64,000 nucleotides of DNA from positions 87,645,845-87,709,844 of the forward strand of contig NC_087062.1 in NCBI RefSeq assembly GCF_963678635.1, in the 5' to 3' direction. This document shows, in pieces, positions 56,430-64,000 of the stretch. Under the pieces are notes generated by a model. The model was not told where the DNA came from. It worked only from the letters and a program-made list of their open reading frames with translations, and ran no database searches. Source of the DNA: Symsagittifera roscoffensis. Lineage: Eukaryota; Xenacoelomorpha; Acoela; Convolutidae. Every line of letters starts with the position of its first letter. Positions within the stretch are counted from its first letter, which is position 1. Both the position numbers and the translations under genes were made by a program.

Positions 56430-57500
56430 TCAAAACGTGTTAGGCGATCTAATAAAATGTTTTGAAAAAGGAGAGCATCCAATGAAAGATTGTTTCGTTG
56501 AACGAATATTCCATATGATTTTATCAATAGCCGTATTTAAAGATGGTTTTGGATCGTTGAACGACATTGCCAAGAATTTTGCTCTAACCGTGTAAATGAG
56601 TCGTTCTACGACTCCATTCGATCTGTGATCCCCGACAGTACATAGAATTAATTTAATGGTGTTCTTCTCGCAGAAGTTTTTAAAATCGTTTGAGATAAAA
56701 CATGACCCATGGTCGACTCTAATAGACTTCGGAAACCCATGAAGGTGACAATAATCTGTCATGAATGCTAAAATCGAAGAAGCCGAGGTGTTATTTACTA
56801 CCTTTGCTGACGGGAACTTTGAGAAGCGGTCGATGCAAAGTAAAAGGTATTTTGAGTTGCCCCAATTTTGTACAAAGGACCCGCGAAGTCTATGTCTACT
56901 TCTTCGTTTGGTTCAGAAAGGATTGGTAGTTTCTCCGTATTGTTCGTACCCAAAATCACTTTTAAATTCTTACCAGCCTTGATGCACTGGTTACAGTTTT
57001 TTCCATGATAGTAAATCTCTCTGTATAAATGTGGCTACCAATTTTTTTCTGACAGAGATTTCTTTCCAAACTGTCCTGGGTGAGTTTCATGGAGTAGCGA
57101 CAGAAATGGCGACCTCAGAGCTGCTGGTACTATCAGTTTGGTATTGTTAAATAACGGTCTTTTTTTAACATGGATGTCTCTTTGAAAATTCTCTAGGTAA
57201 GCTCCGAATCTATCCAATGGTCTGCCTTCTTCTTCTGCCTTCTTCACATCCTTGAGAATTTGTCCTCGTCCGTCATGAGTCTAATTAGTTTGTTCGAGCA
57301 ATGTTCAGTGAGGGATAAAGGAGTGTCTGGTAACTTGAGCTCTCCCTTATATTTGGTGAGTAGTTTCTTATGGATGTCCGATATTATATCATTGTTAAAA
57401 TTCAGCAGAATTCCTTTATTTTCCGCCCTGAGGAAAATTTTTAGCGAGTTCACGGACGTGAGAATTTCTTCTAATCGCTTTTGGTTTTCTGAATCTAGGG
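56430..57500 (-). pseudogene. pol: Element C pol: integrase
   Basis: Zinc-binding part with KLIVPAALRS, LLHETHPGQFG and YYHGKNCNQCIK. In the core the first Asp is in DIDFAGPLY (near 56895), the second in VDHGSCFIS and the Glu in NGVVERLIY. So all three catalytic positions are kept, although the zinc and core parts lie in three different frames. The second motif reads VDHG where most Gypsy integrases have SDNG or SDQG. Confidence 0.85.
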
Positions 57501-57780
57501 ACTGATCAACTGATAAAAGTGACTGCGCAAGAAAAATTAAGAAAATTTTATCTGACAGTTAAAATTAATTAAAATCGAACTTTGAAAGATTTAATGGGAT
57601 ACAACCGCTTGTACAGGACTCTGATCGCGTGTGATTAGAATTACAATTTCAAATTGTAGCGTTGACGTAATTCAGAATATTCGAGAAGAACGACCGTTGG
57701 ATGCATAGCGTTAGTTCTTTCTTTCCGCCCATTGGATTATTACAATCCAAGTTACTAATAGTATTTACATCCACTGGATT
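57501..57780 (-). other. Element C: broken stretch between RNase H and integrase
   Basis: Nothing recognisable beyond weak coding character. Confidence 0.4.
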
Positions 57781-59429
57781 TTACAATTCGTTCTTTGTAC
57801 AATTACTTTTTTTACAATCAATATTTACAGAGAGGTGTTCTGCGATCTTTTTAACTATTGCGACTCCAAATTCGCTACCATAATGTGAGATTGGGAGGGT
57901 TTTTCCTGAAGGTAATCTCGACAGTAGATCTGTAAATTCCATTTCTTTTCCTGGTATGTGTTTGATCTTGAAGTTAAATGGTAAAAGTCGATTTACCCAA
58001 CGGGTTAGTCTGCTGTGCATTGTTTTGTTATTATGATTTGCATTTAAGGCTGATAACAATGCCTTGTGATCCGTTACATTTTCAAACTCAGCGCCATAGA
58101 AGTAATTTTTAAAATGCTCTGTAGCCCAGACTACTCCCAACAATTCTAATTCGTTTGTAGAATATTTCGTTTCGTGGCTATTTAAAAATCGGGAAGCGAA
58201 TATTATTGTTATCCAATTTTCCCCGTCCCATTGTTCTAAAGTTGCTCCCAGGCCGCTATGTGAAGCGTCTGTTTTTAATCTTGACATCCTTTTTATGTCA
58301 AAGTGATTATTCTCTGTAATGTTGACGATCTGTTTTTTTAATTCTTCGAACGCCTTCGTATGATCGTCGTTTCATTGGTAAATTGATTTTTTTTACTTAA
58401 AGTGGTCTTAAGGGAGAACTTAGAATTGACAAGTTTGGGACGAACTTCATTTATTGGTTGATTGAGCCGAAAAACGACCTTAATTCGGATATGTTTTTGG
58501 GGTTTGGGAGACTTTTTATAGAATTTGATTTTCCCACGAATGGTTTCACGCCCGAGTTTGATATCTTGAAACCCAGCCACACTGTTTCGTTTGGAAAAAT
58601 GCACATTTCTCCCATTTTACCGCCATGTTCTTGTTGTCTAAGATGTTTAAATTTTTTGTTAATATCGCTTTGTGTTCATTTAATGATCCTTTAGAAGCTA
58701 ATAAAATGTCGTCGATATAAAAATTGGTAAAAGGAATGTCTTTCAATAAAGAATCCATCACCCTCTGGAAATTGTTTGGCATATCGCCTAAACCGTAATA
58801 TCCCGTTAAAAATCTTTGGTCCCGGTGGTTTCACCACCTACAATACTAAAATTGCATTGTTTGCTAGTGTTTGTACATAATTGTAGTTGATTGTACGCAT
58901 TTTGTAGATCTAAATTACTGAGCCAAACTTACCCTGAATCTTTGCTGGAAAGTTGGAGAGCTATGTTGTCGATAAGCTCGTGTATGTTTGGCATTTGGTG
59001 TTTGTTCTTGAATATCTGCTTATTTAAGAGTTTCGAATCTAATGCCAACTTGATACTACCGTCTTTTTTCCTTTTTATCACTATTGGACTAATAAAACAG
59101 TCTTCATCGCATTTGCTTAATTTCACACTTTGCCCCTCTTTTTTCATTCTGTTTAATTCCACCTTTACACTATCTAGTAGATGCAGAGGAACTATTCTGC
59201 ATTTGGTTTGAATAGGTTTGAATGGAGAGTGGAAATGAGTGAATTTTCTGTCCATTGGTATTTTCCCTACACTGTTAAATAATCCTTTGTACTTATGATA
59301 CAGATTAAGAATTGTGTCTGAATGATTATTTAACTTACACAAATCCGGGAGTGTTACGTTGTTGACGGGTAGTAAAGGCTGTCGTTGGGCTATTTTGATT
59401 CCGATTCGTGGTAAGTTATCGTTTCCCAA
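57781..59429 (-). pseudogene. pol: Element C pol: reverse transcriptase and RNase H
   Basis: RT fingers at 58929-59429 (IVIKRKKDGSIKLALDSKLLN), the catalytic FYIDDILLAS in 58546-58782, and an RNase H piece at 57781-58287 with TDASHSGLGATLEQ, YSTNELELLGVVWA, VTDHKALLSAL and IKHIPGKEMEFTDLLSRL, so its acidic residues are kept. There are frame breaks near 58930, 58780, 58600 and 58340. Confidence 0.9.
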
Positions 59430-59480
59430 GATATTCCTCTCAAGTCCAGAAGTGATAAAAATGGGAGTTTCGTCCGCGAT

Positions 59481-60062
59481 CTATCCATTGGATTGTATTC
59501 TGACAACAACTTTCCCGATGATGTTAATTGTATCATTGGTAGACCCGCAGTACAATTTCCGAGTTTTCTTGTCTACTGGGTGTATTTTCAATTGTGGGTT
59601 TCTCAACTTCGTTTCGTGCAGGAGGTTTTGCTTTAGGAAGCTCACTGGGCTCGCAGAATCCACTGGAATGTTCAGATTAACTATCGCATCGTCTCCCAGT
59701 CCGATGATAACTAATTTCTTGGTTTCCATACCGTTGGTGTCATAAATGGTTCTGATGTTAAGAACGGAAAAGTCGTCATTTTCGCTGATCCCCTCTTCAG
59801 TCCACGCGTTAATCACGCTACAAAAATTTTCTTCACTTCTTGCTTGAAGGTCTTCTGGGGAATATGAACAATTCTGACTATTTACAGACTCTACTACAGT
59901 ATTTACAGCGGGTTTTCTTCCTTTCGATTTACACAGTCTTCCGAAGTGTCCTTTATATTTACAAAAATTACAGATGATTTCCTTCGCCGGACACACATTC
60001 AGATGACCCTTGGTAAACGCATTCCCGCATTTCATACAAGTATTAGATCTTTTTATTTTCAA
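59481..60062 (-). pseudogene. Element C: Gag zinc knuckles and protease region
   Basis: 194 codons. CMKCGNAFTKGHLNVC and CNFCKYKGHFGRLC are two zinc knuckles. After about 90 residues comes NIPVDSASPVSFL, at the place of the retropepsin active site, but with DSA instead of DTG or DSG, and later INIIGKVVVRIQ, a usual protease end. The Gag part upstream of the knuckles is missing or decayed. Confidence 0.8.
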
Positions 60063-61439
60063 GCTTGGTTCCTTTTTTACATTTTTTACATTTAAAATTT
60101 TTGTACACTCTGCCTCTAATTATTTTGTACACTAAATAATCAAATTACTAGGTTAAAAAATTCTTAATAAAAAGAAATTTTTGTCAAAAAACGGGCCATA
60201 AAATTGCGAGTTTCAAGATAAAGTTGCGACACTGGATATAAACCGCGGACTTGGAAGCTAAATTGGTGTAAATCGAAAGTCTGGAAAGCGATACTTGCAG
60301 ATAATTTTTTGGTTTTTAAGGACCTAATTTCTCATTTTTCAAATTGTAAGCTTTATTTTTAAAAATAAAACAAAAAAATAATATTAAAATTTAAAAATAA
60401 TGATAACTATGAAAAACAAATTAATTGCATAAGCTACAAGTAGTAGCACGGAAAGTATGCAAGTTGTCGCAAAGGTCGCAAACGCTTTCGCCATGGTCAC
60501 GTTGGTCATAGACATTTTTTCGAACGTTTTTGATTCTTTATTTCTGCGTTAGTAGTTGTTCTCAACTTAGCCGGAAACGCAACAAAATGATCTTATCAGT
60601 TTTTTGGAAATTGGTAGCCAAAGCAAAGTAGTAATTTTTCATCAAATGATTTATTCAAAATCCAAAGTGTTAATCGGGTATATTCTTCAATTTCGCTGGT
60701 CGCTGTCACAATTTCTTAGCGGTCGCGCCCGACGCAAACGCATCTACTTCATCTGCAAAGTCTGAAAAACTAACCTACAGCCGCGGTGATTTTGATATGT
60801 TTCGGTCGCGGTTGTCCGCAAACATCATAAGTTGGTTCCAACTACCTGGACATAAAATGACAACTTCGACCCTGGTATAAATTTAATGAATGATAATTTA
60901 AAAATTGTATATAAATCAGCCGAAAGTACGTGATTGTTACGTAACAATTGCCAAAATCATGCAAATTTCCTTGATAAAAACTAACTTTTTGGCTGGATAG
61001 TATACTCTGCGCTTTTTCGGTTGGCTTTTTACATCGGCTGATTCATTTACAATCGGCTTAAATCTAAGCGTTTTAAATTCCAGAATAACTTCTAATCCTC
61101 TTTTAAAAAACTAACATAACAAATAAATTTAAAAATCTAATTGAGTCTGTTGTTTTGGCTTTTTTTGCTGTCTGAAAATCAAACGTCCAAGATGGTTCAT
61201 ATCTCTATATTGTTAAAAGCAATCTCAAAACGCGGGTTTTCTGTTATCTTCTTTGACATCAAGAAAATTTCAATAATTCGACAGTCCAAAAGCATGAGAA
61301 AAAAAGTATAATCCAAAATTTGTATTTGTAATTTTTTTCTAAAAATTGGAGATCCGAATTTAATCTTTTGCTTATCTATTGTGGTTTTTTAGATATTTTT
61401 TTTGCAGCCAGGAAGAATGGCATTTAATTTTTTGGCTCC

Positions 61440-61490
61440 GATTTATTAAAAAAGTTTTTCCTCTCAGAGGAAAAACTTTTTTAATAAATC
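61440..61490. repeat. Perfect palindrome, 25-bp arms with one-base centre
   Basis: GATTTATTAAAAAAGTTTTT followed by CCTCT, then C, then the exact reverse complement. Confidence 0.95.
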
Positions 61491-61609
61491 CGAAAAAGAT
61501 CTAAAAAAAATTGGTTTTACTGGTATCAACAACCAAATGCAAGAATTCTGAATTTGACAAAAAAAAATTTTTCTAACAAGTAATTTTTGTTTGTTTTTCT
61601 CGGCCTGTT

Positions 61610-61700
61610 TTTTCAAAATTTTGAGAAATTTTGGCCAAAACAGAGTCTTTGTAGTGCTTTGGGAGAGCTCAGAAAATCATATTGGTCGACCTAAAAAAAA
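61610..61700 (+). repeat. Dispersed repeat, second + copy
   Basis: TTTTGGCCAAAACAG, AGTGCTTTGGGAGAGCTCAG and TCGACCTAAAAAAA in the same order as at 44270-44370. Confidence 0.75.
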
Positions 61701-63199
61701 GGTCGACAAAGTACTTTTTAGTGGATAACAAATGAAACTGAAAAAAAAAGTGTTTGAATATAGAATGCACCGAGAAATATTTACCGGCGCAAAAGTGAGT
61801 GATGTGTGACTAAAACCATGACAAATAAATGATACCTATCCAAAGCTGACAACTCTTAATTAATTGGCTGGTAATCGTCTGCACATAATGGGTTTCGAGA
61901 CAGTACGCTTTACATGTACCTGTCTGAAGTAAACTTAAAATTTCTTTATTAACCTTGGAATTAATCTTCATTAATCTCTTTACCTATTTATTTTCTTCCT
62001 CTTTTGCAAAGATGGAAATCCGCAACTAGTTGTAAAATTTCTATATGATTAACCGCTGAGTTAATTCTTTTTAGGTGCGGCAAAAAAACATGGCTGAATG
62101 TTTTTTTTTAATTTTACTGGCTGAACGGAATTTTTTGAAGTGGTATGTTAGATGTGTGCATTAAGCATGGATACCTGGCCTACGTTTTTATTTTGATCAA
62201 ATAAAATGGCAGGTGATTTTGATGAGGGATTGTATTTGCCAAAAATGTATCATTTTTTGTTGACAAATATCCGCAGTTACATGTGTTATCCGCTCTGATT
62301 TACTTAAATTGTTTGCTTAAAATATTATTTGATCTCCAGCTTAAAGGTGAAAAATTAGCAGTTTTCATTAAAATTTGGAAAAATCCTTGCTCGTTTTTAT
62401 TCGAGTTTAAGAAGCAATAAAATAATATTATGGTATACATCTCTATATTGTATTTTATTTTTCATCGTAATGATTGTGTAATTAGCCTCGAATAACGCAG
62501 CACGTTTAACTGTCTAATATTGCCATTTAGTTATTTTTCAATCTAAAAAGTTTCATCAAGCAGAGAAAAGTACTTTCTTCTACTCTATTTGAAGTTTTTA
62601 TCGTTTTTTATTGTTTTTGATAAACTAGAGATCAAAACTGAATCTTGATCAGCATCAAGTAGACCGATAATTGTTAAAAACTATTAACTTGGTCTATGTG
62701 TACTTGAAAATTTATCGTTTGATATTTTTAAACTCAAGCTTTGAAATCAAGTAATATAAAAAAATTTATTAACTACAGATTTTACCCATTTGAAATTTTT
62801 CTCATTTATTGGACTTCAACAAATAGAATTGAAAAAAAATACAATCAACAGATTTTATCAACTTGATCGTAGTTAAGCATTGATTGGACTTGAAAAAGAT
62901 GCAGCAACATTCCAGTCTTCATGGAAACAGAAAACAACACAACCCAAATGCAATGTACGAAGAGCCACTGTCTGGCAGAGAAGCGTGGTGGAGGTGAGAA
63001 AATAACAAGAAAACTTTCTGTCTGACTATTCCTTCAAAAAAATGCCCAAATTCGGAATTTTTTTTTCAAAAATTTGCCTCAAATTTTTTCTTTCAATGTG
63101 CCCTCTTATCAAAATTTTTGAAATCTGCCCTCCAAACGATGAAACCCTAGATCCACTCCTGATGTATTGTTAAGAATTTTTTTATCCTTTAGAATTGGA

Positions 63200-63240
63200 C
63201 GAGAGCTCAAAAAATTTGTTCAGTCGACCAAGAAAAAGTT
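63200..63240 (+). repeat. Dispersed repeat, partial copy
   Basis: GAGAGCTCAAAAAATTTGTTCAG then TCGACCAAGAAAAA resembles the end of the repeats at 44270 and 61610. Confidence 0.4.
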
Positions 63241-63551
63241 ATTCAAAGAGTTTGGTTGGCAAATGTTATAAAATCTACCACCTCTTTGCCCCTTAAAAAA
63301 CTTTTGTAACTCAAAAAATTGGGAAAAGTTTGTACTTCTAAGAAAAATTTAAAAAGCAACTTGGTCACCTGAAACTTATTCACTGATAATAAAATAACGT
63401 GATACGTAGATTTTCAAACAATTATTAACGAACTCTCCTTGCCTAGAATGCAAAAATTCAGCATTTCAATATGCAAGCTAATTTGAAAAATCAAAAGAAA
63501 TTTTTGAGGATTTTTGTGGAGGGAAAGAAGTTCTGAGGGATCGCTGCTACA

Positions 63552-63567
63552 CCCCCCCCCCCCCCCC
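63552..63567 (+). repeat. Run of 16 C
   Basis: Mononucleotide tract; its exact length may be a sequencing artefact. Confidence 0.9.
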
Positions 63568-63720
63568 AAAGGTATATTGTTGAAAAAGTGCCAAAAATGG
63601 GTGAACACACTTGGTTTTTGGTACATGAAAATCCACAGTTTTCCTTCATTTCTTATTAACAAAATATTTTAATTTAGCCCTAATAGCATGCAAAATTATT
63701 ATGGAAAGTGAAAGATTATT

Positions 63721-63925
63721 GATGGGGGGGAGGGGGCAATGTTACCATTAAATTTTGTTTTGAGGGGGTGAAAAGAGATCGAGAGGGGTTGATGGTGAGG
63801 TTATGAGGAAGGGGGTTCGGGACGGGGGGTGGTTCAATGTTGAGAGTGGATGATGGGGTAGGGCTTGAGGGAAGGGGTAGCCATCAGGAATGCTGGTGTT
63901 GAGGGTTAGTTAGGGATATGGCCAG
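63721..63925 (+). repeat. G-rich low-complexity tract
   Basis: Many GGG to GGGGGG runs on one strand, compatible with G-quadruplex formation. Confidence 0.8.
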
Positions 63926-64000
63926 GGGAAAGCTGGAAAAGATTTTTTGATTTTATAATCTGTAGATTGTTTGATGTTCTGTAGACAGGAACTGAGGTCG

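Larger units (their letters stand above)
54581..60062 (-). mobile_element. Decayed Gypsy element C
   Basis: Minus-strand order: zinc knuckles and protease-like region, RT, RNase H, integrase, C-terminal tail, polypurine tract and short LTR. Frames are broken many times. A 5' LTR to the right of 60062 was not found. Confidence 0.85.
60063..64000. other. AT-rich region without a gene
   Basis: No ORF with recognisable content. It contains two copies of the dispersed repeat family, a palindrome, a run of C and a G-rich end, listed separately. The short ORF 63414-63662 spans the C run and is not supported. Confidence 0.6.

Overview
The window is about 64 kb of invertebrate-type metazoan DNA made almost entirely of retroelements and their relics. 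I recognise no host protein-coding gene. The evidence for an animal genome is the mix of Ty3/Gypsy, BEL/Pao, a non-LTR (LINE) reverse transcriptase and a tRNA-derived SINE-like unit, in AT-rich sequence. Species or phylum cannot be assigned from the sequence alone. A 200-base run of N (50994-51193) is a sequencing gap.

Left half (1-37532): two copies of one very large LTR retroelement lie tail to tail. Copy A (+, 1-18357) is cut by the window edge on its 5' side. Copy B (-, 19074-37532) runs from LTR to LTR over about 18.5 kb. Gene order is LTR, long leader with a 14-bp minisatellite, gag with two zinc knuckles, pol (RT, RNase H, acidic linker, integrase, GPF-type C-terminal module), then a domain resembling OARD1/Poa1-type macrodomains at the end of pol. 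After a spacer with about 20-bp tandem repeats comes a second reading region of about 8.5 kb, longer than gag-pol. It encodes a coiled coil, an SGNH/GDSL hydrolase domain, a second SGNH-like domain and a long novel tail ending in a Cys/His-rich domain. Both copies are broken by stops, frameshifts and deletions, so they are dead, but they break at different places, and the intact architecture can be read by comparing them. Copy A also carries a 2551-bp tandem duplication of the tail plus part of the LTR.

Middle (37533-50990): AT-rich sequence with a degenerate LINE RT (about 39980-41450, +), a very old LTR relic of the giant family (about 41690-41940), a Gypsy RT scrap (about 42420-42760), a tRNA-like SINE (46096-46272, -), and an uninterrupted 1138-codon BEL/Pao pol (46343-49759, -), the best-preserved gene in the window. 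Several short repeat families are scattered through the AT-rich parts.

Right (50994-64000): after the gap there are two decayed copies of a smaller Gypsy element in opposite orientation, D (+, 51195 to about 53525) and C (-, 54581-60062). Each has a recognisable polypurine tract and short LTR at its 3' end. The last 4 kb is AT-rich and gene-free, with a 51-bp perfect palindrome, a run of 16 C and a G-rich tract.

The candidate new system is the giant element: a Ty3/Gypsy chassis that appears to have gained an ADP-ribose-type macrodomain and a separate giant polyprotein with one clear and one possible SGNH esterase-like domain in the place where other elements may carry env.
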